DNA from: Candidatus Kapaibacterium sp.
Lineage (GTDB): Bacteria; Bacteroidota; Ignavibacteria; Kapaibacteriales; UBA2268
Assembly: GCA_026418625.1 (NCBI GenBank)
Contig: JAOABA010000024.1
Coordinates: 1-64,000, forward strand
Direction of reading: 5' to 3'
Length of the DNA stretch: 64,000 bases
Shown: positions 55,383 to 64,000 of the stretch, in pieces
How the letters are laid out: every line of letters starts with the position of its first letter
How positions within the stretch are numbered: the first letter of the stretch is position 1
The notes under the pieces: generated by a model
Told to the model about the DNA's origin: nothing
Database searches by the model: none
What the model saw: only the letters and a program-made list of their open reading frames with translations
Position numbers and translations under genes: made by a program

Positions 55383-56714
55383 CTAATTTTGTTTCAAGAA
55401 TTTAAAATTGCCATTATCATCAACATCAATCATAACAGTATCACCAGATATGAAGCTACTTTCGAGTATTGCCAAGCTCAATGGGTCTGCTATATGTTTT
55501 TGAACAGCTCTTTTCAAGGGTCTTGCTCCGTATTGTGCATCGTATCCAAGTTTGGAAATCCAGTTAAGTGCTTCATCGCTGATTTTTAATTCAATACCGT
55601 TATTTTTAAGCTTTGCAGCCAATAATTTAATTTGAAGCTTTGCTATTTGAATTATTTCATTTTTAGTTAATGGTTTGAATAAAATTATTTCATCGATTCG
55701 GTTCAATAGCTCAGGGCGAAGCCTTCTTTTTAACATTTCGGTAATACTTACTTTTAGTCCAGATAAAATACTATCCCTATTGAATTCATCAATATCAGTC
55801 AGTCTTTCCTGAATTAATTCTGTGCCTAAATTAGAAGTCATAATGATGATTGTATTTTTAAAATTAACAACTCTTCCTTTGCTATCAGTCAGTCTGCCAT
55901 CATCAAGAACCTGAAGAAGAATATTAAAAACATCAGAATGAGCTTTTTCGATTTCATCAAGAAGCACAATAGAATAGGGTTTTCTTCTGACAGCTTCAGT
56001 TAGTTGACCTCCTTCTTCGTATCCTACGTATCCGGGAGGAGCACCAATAAGACGTGATACTGAGAATTTTTCCATATACTCGCTCATATCAATTCTTACG
56101 AGAGCGTTTTCGTCGTCGAATAGAAATTCCGCTAAAGCTCTTGCCATTTCAGTTTTGCCAACACCGGTAGTTCCGATAAAAATAAAAGAACCTACCGGGC
56201 GGTTGGGATCTTGCAAACCAGCTCTTGATCGGCGAATAGCATTAGCAATTGATGATACTGCTTCTTCCTGATCAACTAGTCTTTGGTGAATTCGTTCTTC
56301 CATTTTCAGGAGTTTTGTTCTTTCGGATTCGAGCATTCTCCTAACAGGTATCCCAGTCCATTTTGCAACTATTTCCGCAATATCCTCTGCATCAACTTCT
56401 TCTTTAAGTAATTTGCCTTCTCTTTGGATTTCTTCGAGCTTTTGATATGAATTTCTTAATTTTTTTTCAAGCTCAAGAAGCACTCCATACCTTATTTCAG
56501 CTACTTTAGCAAGATTGCCCTGACGTTCGTAATCATCTGCAATAAGTTTGTTGTTTTCGATTTGAGCTTTGATGTTTCTAATTTCCTGAATAATGCTTTT
56601 TTCTTTTTCCCATCTTGCACGTAGCTCCATTTCCTGAGCTTTCAGATTGCTTATTTCTTTCTCGATTTCTTCTAATCTTAACTTTGTTTTTTCTCTTGTA
56701 TTATCTTCTATCAT
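55383..56714 (-). CDS. ClpB-like disaggregase lacking the N domain and first ATPase domain
   Basis: A 443-residue protein equal to only the second half of ClpB. Residues 1-100 are a coiled coil matching much of the ClpB middle domain. VAKWTGIPVRRMLESE (about 117-132) introduces the second AAA+ module with Walker A GTTGVGKT (181-188), the pore loop GYVGYEEGG, Walker B SIVLLDEIEKAH and the sensor region TSNLGTELIQ. The C-terminal D2 domain is complete. A TAG lies four codons before the ATG, and the 235 bases to the next gene cannot hold the missing first 400 residues. It is either a 5'-truncated clpB or a genuine short paralogue; it heads the operon. Confidence 0.8.
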   Translation of the reverse strand: MIEDNTREKTKLRLEEIEKEISNLKAQEMELRARWEKEKSIIQEIRNIKAQIENNKLIADDYERQGNLAKVAEIRYGVLLELEKKLRNSYQKLEEIQREGKLLKEEVDAEDIAEIVAKWTGIPVRRMLESERTKLLKMEERIHQRLVDQEEAVSSIANAIRRSRAGLQDPNRPVGSFIFIGTTGVGKTEMARALAEFLFDDENALVRIDMSEYMEKFSVSRLIGAPPGYVGYEEGGQLTEAVRRKPYSIVLLDEIEKAHSDVFNILLQVLDDGRLTDSKGRVVNFKNTIIIMTSNLGTELIQERLTDIDEFNRDSILSGLKVSITEMLKRRLRPELLNRIDEIILFKPLTKNEIIQIAKLQIKLLAAKLKNNGIELKISDEALNWISKLGYDAQYGARPLKRAVQKHIADPLSLAILESSFISGDTVMIDVDDNGNFKFLKQN

Positions 56715-56916
56715 ATTTTTAGCCTAAAATTTATTAAACAAATTTAAGAAAAAACATTATAATAGTTTCTTCCTAAAAAAAATTTCCGATAATAAAAAAA
56801 GTGGCTAACAAAATTTTATTTTATGTGTTATTACTATTGAAAGTGAATTGAAATAAGAAATAAAAAATTTTAGAGGTTTAAACCTTGAAAAATTATTTAG
56901 AGTCAAATATATTAGT

Positions 56917-56924
56917 TAATTTTG
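56917..56924 (+). promoter_or_regulatory. Candidate Bacteroidota -7 element
   Basis: TAATTTTG fits TAnnTTTG exactly, 25 bases before the ATG of the lipoprotein gene at 56950. A clear TTTG at the -33 position is missing (TTTA is nearest). Confidence 0.35.
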
Positions 56925-56949
56925 TTAAACTTTTTTTAGGAGAAAAAAT

Positions 56950-57606
56950 ATGAAATTACTCAAAGCAAGCTTTCTGGCAACATTGGTATTGTTGCTTGTA
57001 GTAGGACTAAGCTCCTGCAATACTGACAGTTCAACAGTCGCCCCTACAAATAATTCAACTGATCTTATGATGATTGATAATTCAGCTACACCAAGCGAAG
57101 TAGTTGATGCAACACTCGACCAGCCAATGCAAATGAGACCACCACTCGATGATAGAGGTGGCAGAGATATGGGTGAGAGAAAGATGTTCAATCCGATGTT
57201 CAGAGTTATTCAGGAAATGAAACTCACACCTGAACAGATGGAACAATTCAGAGCTTTACTAAAACAAAGAAATGACTGCATCACCGAAGCTTTGAAGATA
57301 TTGAGAGAATCCGAGAAAGCTATTTTGGAACAATATAAGGCTCAGTATCAGGCATTATATGAAAAAGTAAAAGCCGGTGAAATAACCAGAGAAGAATTCC
57401 GTGCTCAAATTAGAGAATTAAATCAACAAGTTAGAACCGCTTTTCAAGAAAATCCAGTAAGGGAGAGAGTTATGGCGATGATTAAAAATTGTGATGAAGC
57501 ATTCAATACTTCAGTTGAATCCTTACTCGATGAAACCCAATTAGCAATCTGGAAAAAATTCTGGGAAACTTTCAAAAATAGAGTTGGAACTGGTCCAATA
57601 AAATAA
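56950..57606 (+). CDS. LTxxQ/Spy-like lipoprotein
   Basis: A 218-residue lipoprotein: signal peptide with lipobox (LVVGLSSC), a short acidic Ser/Thr-rich linker, then a largely helical domain with MKLTPEQMEQFRALLKQRND and a long amphipathic stretch (LEQYKAQYQALYEKVKAGEI, EEFRAQIRELNQQV, LDETQLAIWKKFWETF). The LTPEQ and DETQ motifs resemble the LTxxQ repeats of Spy/CpxP periplasmic chaperones, although the lipid anchor is not typical of these. AGGAG eight bases before the ATG supports the start. It is divergent from the ClpB-like gene and has its own terminator. Confidence 0.65.
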   Translation: MKLLKASFLATLVLLLVVGLSSCNTDSSTVAPTNNSTDLMMIDNSATPSEVVDATLDQPMQMRPPLDDRGGRDMGERKMFNPMFRVIQEMKLTPEQMEQFRALLKQRNDCITEALKILRESEKAILEQYKAQYQALYEKVKAGEITREEFRAQIRELNQQVRTAFQENPVRERVMAMIKNCDEAFNTSVESLLDETQLAIWKKFWETFKNRVGTGPIK

Positions 57607-57630
57607 AAAAGTTAAATTAGCAACACTTAT

Positions 57631-57666
57631 GAAGCTGTTTGGTTAACCAGACAGCTTCTTTTTTTT
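57631..57666 (+). terminator. Intrinsic terminator after the LTxxQ-like lipoprotein
   Basis: GAAGCTGT-t-TGG, loop TTAA, CCA-g-ACAGCTTC: an 8+3-bp stem with one mismatch, followed directly by eight T. It starts 25 bases after the stop codon. Confidence 0.9.
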
Positions 57667-57732
57667 GTTAAACATTTTATTTATTCTGCCGAATATTTCA
57701 TTATTAAATGGATATATATTTAATAATGGAAT

Positions 57733-58215
57733 ATGGAAAAAAATGCTGAATATTTAAACGGGGAAAAGACAATACTTATCATTGATGATAAGCAAATTAA
57801 TATTGATTTTCTAAGTAGTTCGCTTAAAAGAGAGGGTTTCAGGGTTATTTCCTCAAAAGATGCTTCAAATGCTTTGAATTTAGCAAAAACAAAACTTCCT
57901 GATTTGATTCTCTTAGATGCTCATATGCCCGAAAAAAATGGTTTTGAGATTTGCGTTGAGTTTAAAAAAATTGATGAAATAGCTAGTATTCCCATTATTT
58001 TTATGATTGCTAAAAATGACAGTAAATATTATAATCAATGTTTTTCTTCAGGCGGTTCAGATTTTGTTTGTAAGCCACTAAATATTCAGGTTCTTGTGCA
58101 TAGAATTAAAACGCATATTGAATTGCGAGAGTTAAAAGAAAAATTACTCCCACCATCGAAAAGACGAAAACAGCAAAAACCACTTAGTGAATTAATAAAG
58201 ATGGTTTCTTTTTAA
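57733..58215 (+). CDS. Orphan response regulator receiver protein
   Basis: A 160-residue receiver with no output domain. It has the acidic pair (LIIDDKQ), the phospho-accepting Asp (LILLDAHMPEKNG) and the conserved Lys (FVCKPLN). The conserved Thr/Ser position appears to hold Ile (IIFMIAKND), which could alter signal transmission. The last 30 residues are a basic tail (PPSKRRKQQKP) that might bind a partner or nucleic acid. No histidine kinase is adjacent. Confidence 0.85.
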   Translation: MEKNAEYLNGEKTILIIDDKQINIDFLSSSLKREGFRVISSKDASNALNLAKTKLPDLILLDAHMPEKNGFEICVEFKKIDEIASIPIIFMIAKNDSKYYNQCFSSGGSDFVCKPLNIQVLVHRIKTHIELRELKEKLLPPSKRRKQQKPLSELIKMVSF

Positions 58216-58291
58216 TTTTTATAAAAAAGTTCTGAATACAAATTTATACCTTACATTTTCGTTTTAATCTTTTGTTTATATTGAATTAAAA

Positions 58292-58507
58292 ATGACAAAG
58301 ATTTTAATTTTTTTTCTTGTTGCAATACTTATAATTATCATAGTTATAGGCTTAGTAGTAAAGTCATTTAGGAATTATTTAAATAATTTTTTTAAAGGCT
58401 TTGAGATGCCATCAAAAAATAATACAGAGCAATCAAAAAACAAAGTCATATATGAAAAGAATGGAATAGTTGTTATGAAGGGCGAATCTAAGCCAAAGAA
58501 AGATTAA
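58292..58507 (+). CDS. Small single-pass membrane protein
   Basis: A 71-residue protein: one membrane helix (ILIFFLVAILIIIIVIGLVV), then a polar tail ending VIYEKNGIVVMKGESK. The layout recalls DUF4834-type small proteins of Bacteroidota, but the match is weak. It lies between an orphan receiver and the Ppx/GppA gene with gaps of 76 and 124 bases. Function unknown. Confidence 0.6.
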   Translation: MTKILIFFLVAILIIIIVIGLVVKSFRNYLNNFFKGFEMPSKNNTEQSKNKVIYEKNGIVVMKGESKPKKD

Positions 58508-58631
58508 TTCTTAAAAACAAATCATAAATCATCAAGAGAAAATTACCTCAAAATGTTCATAAACAAGAAAATTCGCATTGATAATTTTTTTAATTTAATT
58601 TTTTTTTGAAGGAAAAATCTAAATAAGTCAA

Positions 58632-60194
58632 ATGGTTTCAAAAGCTCCGGTTTATGCTGCGATTGACGTAGGGACAAATTCATTTCATTTAATCATAGCA
58701 AGTGTTAATAACAGAGGAATGCTTCACGTTTTCCTTAGGGAGAAGGAGATGGTAAGGCTTGGTAGTGGTAGTGGCGATATGAAATATATTCAGAAAGATG
58801 CCATAGAAAGAGGAGTAAAAGCCTTGCAGAATTTTGCCGAGCTCGCTCGTAGCAAGAATGCAGAAATTAGAGCGGTTGCAACAAGTGCCGTTCGTGAGGC
58901 TCTAAATCAGGACGAATTTTTAAATATTGTCAAGGAAAAAACAGGAATAGAAATCGAAGTAGTTTCTGGGACTGAAGAAGGGAGATTGATTTATATCGGA
59001 GCTATTCACGCTTTGCCAATTTATAATCAAAAGGTTTTTATTCTTGATATAGGTGGTGGAAGCACCGAAACTATTATTGGTCAGGATGGAGAAATTCGTT
59101 ATGTCCATAGTGAAAAAATTGGTTCAATCAGGTTGACAAATCGCTTTGGTCTTGATGGAAATATTACAAATGAGCAAATTAAAGAATGTAGGGATTATAT
59201 AAGGGGTTGTTGGACTCCGATTTTGAAAAGAATTTATTCAATTGGTTTCGAGACTGTTGTTTGCACATCAGGCACTATTTTGAATATAGCAGCTATGTCA
59301 CTCACAATGAATAAGGAAACTGTGCCAGATATTCTCAATGGTTTGACCGTAACAAAAAGCAGAATGCTGGATGTAATTGATAGAATTTTAGATAGTAAAA
59401 GTTTGTCTGCAAGGCAAAATTTACCGGGAATGGATCCGAAAAGAGCTGATATTATAGTTGCGGGTGCTTTAATTCTTGAGCAGGCTTTGATTCAACTTAA
59501 TATTGAAAAAATTCTTATTTCTTCTTTTGCTCTTAGAGAGGGAATTGTATTCGATACCGTCCAAAAAAAAGAGGCTTTACAAAAATTTCACCATCTGAGT
59601 CGTTTAAGATTTGAAACAATTTATAGTATTTGTCAGGAATATAAGGTTAATTTAACGCATTCGGAACACGTAAAAAATATTTCGTTGAAATTATTCGACG
59701 ACCTTCAATCATTGCATAGGCTTGGCTACGCTGAACGGGAATTATTAGAAGCAGCAGCTTTACTTCACGATATTGGTTATCATATTTCTCACGACCAGCA
59801 TCATAAACATAGTTACTATATTATTAGTCATTGTATAATGCCCGGTTTCACGAATCCTGAGTCTGAAATCATTGCAAATATTGCAAGGTATCATAGAAAG
59901 AGCCATCCAAAGAAAAAGCACGAAAATTTTGAAGTTCTTCCTGATAGTAAGAAACAAATTGTTAGAATATTAGCCGGAATACTTCGTATTGCTGAGGGTA
60001 TTGACAGGCGTCAAATGCAGGTAATTAAAGATGTTAAAGCAGAAATCAAAGACAATGAAATTAATATTTTCCTTTATCCTGATGAAAATGAGCAAAACCC
60101 TGACATAGAACTATGGGGTGCCAATAGAAGAAAACTGTTATTACAGGAAACTTTTAATCTTCCCGTTAATATTAGTTTAGCAGACAAAGCATAA
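58632..60194 (+). CDS. Ppx/GppA phosphatase with HD-type C-terminal domain
   Basis: A 520-residue enzyme that removes phosphate from polyphosphate or from pppGpp. The ASKHA-type phosphate-binding motifs are VYAAIDVGTNSFHLIIA, LDIGGGSTETIIG and TVVCTSGTILNIAAM. The C-terminal third is an HD-like domain with LEAAALLHDIGYHISHDQHH and HSYYIISH, as in long Ppx proteins. Ppx and GppA cannot be separated from sequence alone. It stands alone, with tldD 46 bases downstream. Confidence 0.88.
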   Translation: MVSKAPVYAAIDVGTNSFHLIIASVNNRGMLHVFLREKEMVRLGSGSGDMKYIQKDAIERGVKALQNFAELARSKNAEIRAVATSAVREALNQDEFLNIVKEKTGIEIEVVSGTEEGRLIYIGAIHALPIYNQKVFILDIGGGSTETIIGQDGEIRYVHSEKIGSIRLTNRFGLDGNITNEQIKECRDYIRGCWTPILKRIYSIGFETVVCTSGTILNIAAMSLTMNKETVPDILNGLTVTKSRMLDVIDRILDSKSLSARQNLPGMDPKRADIIVAGALILEQALIQLNIEKILISSFALREGIVFDTVQKKEALQKFHHLSRLRFETIYSICQEYKVNLTHSEHVKNISLKLFDDLQSLHRLGYAERELLEAAALLHDIGYHISHDQHHKHSYYIISHCIMPGFTNPESEIIANIARYHRKSHPKKKHENFEVLPDSKKQIVRILAGILRIAEGIDRRQMQVIKDVKAEIKDNEINIFLYPDENEQNPDIELWGANRRKLLLQETFNLPVNISLADKA

Positions 60195-60240
60195 AAAGTG
60201 AAAATACATTAATTTTAATTTTTAATTTTTGATAAAAATA

Positions 60241-61665
60241 ATGGTTAAAATAGAAGAAAAATATTTTTTTGATAAAATAAGATTAAGCAAAGAAGAGCTG
60301 ACTAAGCTACTATCAATTGCATTGGAAAAAGGTGGTGATTTTTCCGAAATTTTTATTGAGTATAGATTTAACAATTCTGTTACAATAGAAGAAGACATAG
60401 TTAAAAGCTCATCACGAAACATTTCAATAGGTGCTGGAATTAGAGTATTAAATGGAGAGCAGACCGGTTATGCTTTCACAAATGATTTATCTTATGACAA
60501 GCTAAAAAAAGTAGCTATTACCGCTGGTTCCATAGCAAATTCGATTAAAACTAATTCTGCAGTAAATTTAAATGAACAAAGCTCAAAAAATCAATTTTAT
60601 TCCACTCATAACTTGGTTACTGAGCTTGATTTAAATAAGAAAATTAATTTAGTTCGCTCTGCCTATGATGCTGCTTTAAATTATGACAAAAGGATAGTTA
60701 AGGTTAGTTCAACTTTGGCAGATGAAGTTCAATTTGCTTTGATTTGTAATAGTAATGGAATATTTATTACAGACATTAGACCACAAACAAGATTAATGGT
60801 GGTTTCAACTGCAGAAGAAAACAAAATAAGAGATACTGGATTTGAAAATGCAGGTGGAAGAGTTGGAGTTGATTTCTTTGAAACTGATAAAAGACCTGAA
60901 GAGATTGGTAGATTAGCCTCGGAAGAAGCAATAAATCTACTTTCGGCTGGAGATTCTCCCGCTGGAGAAATGACCGTTGTTCTGGGAGGTGGACAATCTG
61001 GTGTGTTAATTCACGAAGCAGTTGGTCATCCACTCGAAGCAGATGGTGCTTGGAAAAAAACTTCCATTATGTCAGGTAAACTTGGTGAAATGGTTGCAAA
61101 TCCCTTAATTACTATTTATGATGATGCAACAATTCCTTCTTATCGAGGAAGCCTTAATGTTGACGATGAAGGAACAGAAACCGAACCTGTTTTATTGATT
61201 GAAAAAGGAAAATTAGTTGCTTATATGAATGATTTACTATCCTCAAGAATAATGAAACATAAACCTAATGGTCACGGCAGAAGGGAATCATACAGATTTT
61301 CGCCTATTCCAAGAATGAATAATACTGTTTTAGAAAAAGGGGATAACACAGCCGAAGAAATCATTAAAAGCGTTAAAAAAGGATTTTACGCAAAATCTTT
61401 TCAAGGTGGGATGGTGAATTCGACTGGTAAATTCACATTTTCAGTGAACCTTGGATATTTAATTGAGAACGGTCAGTTAGCCAAACCTGTGAAAAATGCA
61501 ACACTTATTGGTTCAAATTTTGAAATATTACAAAATATTGATATGATTGGAAATGATACGGGATTCTTTCTCGGAACCTGTGGTAAAGATGGTCAATCAG
61601 TTCCTGTAACTTGTGGCACTCCAACAGTGAGAATTAGCAAAATGACAGTTGGAGGCAAATTATGA
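60241..61665 (+). CDS. tldD: Metalloprotease TldD
   Basis: Catalytic subunit of the TldD/TldE heterodimer, which degrades unfolded peptides and, in some bacteria, matures peptide products such as microcin B17. The zinc site is HEAVGHPLEAD (HExxxH). SYRGSLNVDDEGTETEP and the C-terminal GNDTGFFLGTCGKDGQSVPV are family signatures. I start at the ATG at 60241 (MVKIEEKYFF), giving 474 residues, rather than the track's TTG. It overlaps tldE by four bases. Confidence 0.92.
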   Translation: MVKIEEKYFFDKIRLSKEELTKLLSIALEKGGDFSEIFIEYRFNNSVTIEEDIVKSSSRNISIGAGIRVLNGEQTGYAFTNDLSYDKLKKVAITAGSIANSIKTNSAVNLNEQSSKNQFYSTHNLVTELDLNKKINLVRSAYDAALNYDKRIVKVSSTLADEVQFALICNSNGIFITDIRPQTRLMVVSTAEENKIRDTGFENAGGRVGVDFFETDKRPEEIGRLASEEAINLLSAGDSPAGEMTVVLGGGQSGVLIHEAVGHPLEADGAWKKTSIMSGKLGEMVANPLITIYDDATIPSYRGSLNVDDEGTETEPVLLIEKGKLVAYMNDLLSSRIMKHKPNGHGRRESYRFSPIPRMNNTVLEKGDNTAEEIIKSVKKGFYAKSFQGGMVNSTGKFTFSVNLGYLIENGQLAKPVKNATLIGSNFEILQNIDMIGNDTGFFLGTCGKDGQSVPVTCGTPTVRISKMTVGGKL

Positions 61666-62987
61666 GTAAAGATATGAATTTGCTGAGCTTAGCCGAAAAT
61701 TTGGTAAATTATAGTAAATCCAAAAATGTTGATGAAATTCAAGTTTCAATAGCAAATGAAGATGAATTTACTGTTGAAGTTAGAAATGGAGAGATAGAGA
61801 GATTAACAGAATCTGTTTCAAAAGGAGTATCAATAAAAGTCATTTTGGATAAAAGGGTTGCTACTGCATCAACATCGGATTTCGACGATGAAACACTTAA
61901 ATTTTTAGTGGATGATGCTATTGAAAGAGCAAAACTATCAAGTCAAGATGAATTTGCAGGATTACCTGACGAATTTTTTGATAAAAGTCAAGAAATTGAT
62001 TTAGAAATTTATGACCCACTTCTCGAAGAAATTCAGCCAGAAATAAAAATTAACATTGCAAAAGAAATTGAGCAAATTTGCTTAGCTGATAAAAGAATTA
62101 AACTTTCTGAAGGGTCTTTTTTTCAATCAGGTTTTGGCGAAGTTTTTATCGCTAATTCAAAGGGATTTTCGGGTTCATTTAAATCTACTTCTTGTTCATC
62201 TGGGGTTTATTTACATTCAGCCGATGAGAATAATTCATACGAAGAAGGTTGGTGGTCCAATTCAGTTAATTTTAACGGATTGATGAAGCCGGAAGAAATT
62301 GCAAAAATTGCAATTAATAGAGTTACACGTTTGATTGGAGCAAAAAAAATTGAAACTCAAAAAGTCCCGGTAATTTTCGAAAGACCAATGACTTCAATGC
62401 TATTAGGTTTTTTAGCAAGTTGTTTGAATGGTCATTCTATTTATATGAACCAATCTTTTCTTGTTGACAAATTAGGTCAGAAAATTGCGGGTGAAAATAT
62501 AAATATTATTGATGATGGATTAATCAAAGGTGCTATAGGTTCCAGACTTTTCGATAGAGAAGGTGTTCCAACAAGAAAACTGTCTTTGATTGAGAATGGA
62601 ACTCTCAATTCTTATATTCTTGATACATATAGTGGAAGAAAATTAGGTTTGAAATCAACCGGTCACGCTTCGGGTGTAACTAATTTTTACTTGGATAAAG
62701 GTAACACCAATCCAGATGAAATAATAAAATCAACCGATAAAGGACTTTTGCTAACAAGAACTATAGGGCAGGGAACAAATCCCACAACTGGCGATTTATC
62801 ACGAGGTGCTTTTGGTTTGTGGATTGAGAAGGGCGAAATTGCTTTTCCTGTTGCTGAAATAACTATTTCAGGAAACTTAAAAGATTTACTTAATAGTATT
62901 GAAATACTCGGTGATGATTTGATTTTCGACCGCTCAATCACAGGTCCGACAATAAAAGTTGCTGAGATGACTGTTGCCGGTATTTAA
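61662..62987 (+). CDS. pmbA: TldE/PmbA, partner of TldD
   Basis: The non-catalytic partner of TldD, 441 residues. It shares the family fold (ALEIDEIQVSIANEDEF-type start, YIDTYSGRKLGLKSTGH region, TGDLSRGAFGLWIEKGEIA, final TIKVAEMTVAGI) but has no HExxxH zinc site, as expected for TldE. The ATGA overlap with tldD shows translational coupling. No RiPP precursor or modification gene is apparent beside the pair, so a general peptide-degradation role is the simpler reading. Confidence 0.9.
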   Translation: MSKDMNLLSLAENLVNYSKSKNVDEIQVSIANEDEFTVEVRNGEIERLTESVSKGVSIKVILDKRVATASTSDFDDETLKFLVDDAIERAKLSSQDEFAGLPDEFFDKSQEIDLEIYDPLLEEIQPEIKINIAKEIEQICLADKRIKLSEGSFFQSGFGEVFIANSKGFSGSFKSTSCSSGVYLHSADENNSYEEGWWSNSVNFNGLMKPEEIAKIAINRVTRLIGAKKIETQKVPVIFERPMTSMLLGFLASCLNGHSIYMNQSFLVDKLGQKIAGENINIIDDGLIKGAIGSRLFDREGVPTRKLSLIENGTLNSYILDTYSGRKLGLKSTGHASGVTNFYLDKGNTNPDEIIKSTDKGLLLTRTIGQGTNPTTGDLSRGAFGLWIEKGEIAFPVAEITISGNLKDLLNSIEILGDDLIFDRSITGPTIKVAEMTVAGI

Positions 62988-63008
62988 AAATTCGAGCTTT
63001 AAAGTAAT

Positions 63009-63953
63009 TTACCAAGGTAAGTGGTCTAAATCAACATTTCCACCTGAGAGAATTAAACCGATTCTTTGGTTTTTGAGGTCAATTTTCTTTTCTAAGAGTA
63101 ATCCAAGTGTTATGGCTGATGAGGGTTCCACAATTATCTTCATTCTCTCCCAAATAAGACGCATAGCCTTGATAATAGCTTCATCACTAACAGTGATAAT
63201 ATCATAAACATAATTCTTTATTATTTCAAAAGTTATTGTTCCCAATGAAGTTAACAAACCATCGGCAATTGTTTTGGGATTAATTGATGGAACGATTGCC
63301 CCGGTCTGAAGGGATTTTTTTGCATCATCAGCGCCTTCAGGTTCTGCTCCTATAACTTTTGTATTCTTCGAAAGAGTATTAATCGTTAAAAGAGTTCCAC
63401 TAAGTAGCCCCCCACCACCAACTGGAGTAATTATATAATCAAGTTGCTCTATTTGATTAATAAGTTCGAGTGCGGCTGTTCCTTGCCCAGATATGACAAA
63501 AGGGTTATTATAAGGGTGAATAAAAACTGCGTTAGTTTCTTCCACAACTTTTTCTAAGGTTTCTTCTCTTGATGCAAGTGTTGGCTCGCAGAAAATTATT
63601 TTAGCACCATAACTCTGAACTGCATCAATTTTGACTTTCTTTGAATTATTGGGCATAACTACATAAGAAGGAATTCCTCTTAATTTTGCTGCTAATGCCA
63701 GAGCTTGAGCGTGATTTCCAGAGGAATGTGTTGCAACTCCTCTTTCAGCCTCTTCCGAAGACAGGGCAAAAACAGCGTTAGATGCTCCACGAAACTTAAA
63801 AGCGCCAGCTCGCTGGAAATTTTCGCATTTAAAGAACAAAGAGCAACCTGTTATCTCGTTAATAATATTTGAGGTATGAACCGTTGTATGATGAATTAAT
63901 GGCTCTATCCTTATTTTTGCTTCCAGAACATTGTTGAAATTTGGCACTTGCAT
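63009..63953 (-). CDS. PLP-dependent threonine/serine dehydratase (or racemase) family
   Basis: A 314-residue fold-type II PLP enzyme. The PLP-binding Lys is in FQRAGAFKFRGASNA, the substrate loop is SSGNHAQALALAAK, and the phosphate-binding Gly loop is PVGGGGLLSGTL. There is no C-terminal ACT domain, so it is of the short catabolic (TdcB, serine racemase, threo-3-hydroxyaspartate dehydratase) class rather than biosynthetic IlvA. These activities cannot be told apart here. It is convergent with pmbA, with 21 bases between. Confidence 0.85.
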   Translation of the reverse strand: MQVPNFNNVLEAKIRIEPLIHHTTVHTSNIINEITGCSLFFKCENFQRAGAFKFRGASNAVFALSSEEAERGVATHSSGNHAQALALAAKLRGIPSYVVMPNNSKKVKIDAVQSYGAKIIFCEPTLASREETLEKVVEETNAVFIHPYNNPFVISGQGTAALELINQIEQLDYIITPVGGGGLLSGTLLTINTLSKNTKVIGAEPEGADDAKKSLQTGAIVPSINPKTIADGLLTSLGTITFEIIKNYVYDIITVSDEAIIKAMRLIWERMKIIVEPSSAITLGLLLEKKIDLKNQRIGLILSGGNVDLDHLPW

Positions 63954-64000
63954 TTTTTAATTTTTTTATTCAACTATAAATTTAAAGTTAAAGAATTAAA

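Noticed and set aside
60241-62987. TldD/TldE as part of a RiPP (modified peptide) cluster
   Set aside because: No precursor peptide or modification enzyme was found next to the pair; flanking genes are Ppx/GppA and a dehydratase.
183-64000. Short opposite-strand or out-of-frame ORFs in the track (for example 424-731, 1221-1409, 17443-17751, 28664-28903, 48870-49376, 55086-55589)
   Set aside because: Each lies inside a recognisable gene in another frame and shows no domain, start context or composition of its own.

Overview
The window is AT-rich, densely coded bacterial DNA. Six predicted exported proteins end in a type IX secretion (T9SS/Por) C-terminal sorting domain, and the gene families (DUF4159, DUF4175, BatB/BatC-like, QueE, a PlpD-like patatin) fit the Bacteroidota-Chlorobiota (FCB) group. 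The mix of T9SS cargo, Ycf48-like repeats and cohesin-like domains most resembles the Ignavibacteria/Kapabacteria side of that group. This placement is an inference from gene content; no rRNA or tRNA gene was found.

Layout. 1-2.6 kb: a dispersed palindromic repeat, then a minus-strand cluster of two glycosyltransferases with endonuclease III between them. 2.7-7.6 kb: rsmG, DUF4159 and DUF4175 genes. 7.8-14.5 kb: a large hybrid histidine kinase with a receiver protein, holA and proS. 14.5-15.0 kb: a 0.5-kb non-coding stretch with small repeats. 15.0-30.4 kb: a likely operon of a TPR membrane protein and four T9SS cargo genes, including a 2712-residue protein, closed by an intrinsic terminator. 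30.5-36.5 kb: another small T9SS protein, a polyprenyl-phosphate sugar transferase, an outer-membrane-type protein, a GT9 heptosyltransferase-like protein, RlmD/RumA and QueE. 36.8-40.1 kb: a T9SS protein with eleven RCC1 repeats. 40.2-42.0 kb: batB/batC-like genes (minus).

42.0-44.7 kb is a mobile and repeat-rich island. It holds a frameshifted IS200-like transposase, a hicB-hicA toxin-antitoxin pair, a DUF262 stub and an intact REP-associated (RAYT-type) transposase, among at least four families of short perfect palindromes. One 33-bp palindrome flanks the RAYT gene on both sides and also sits in frame inside it.

44.7-64 kb returns to housekeeping genes: MltB-like transglycosylase; lon; two small exported proteins; a tight six-gene minus-strand cluster (a ClpB-like protein lacking its first ATPase domain, DJ-1, acylphosphatase, patatin/Omp85, FemAB-like, M24 peptidase); an LTxxQ-like lipoprotein; an orphan receiver; Ppx/GppA; the TldD/TldE pair; and a PLP-dependent threonine/serine dehydratase.

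The best candidates for undescribed biology are (i) the giant T9SS protein in which a seven-repeat Ycf48-type propeller interrupts a chlamydial-Pmp-type beta-helix, in an operon whose other products look cohesin- and dockerin-like, and (ii) the self-inserted palindrome in the RAYT gene with its surrounding palindrome families.
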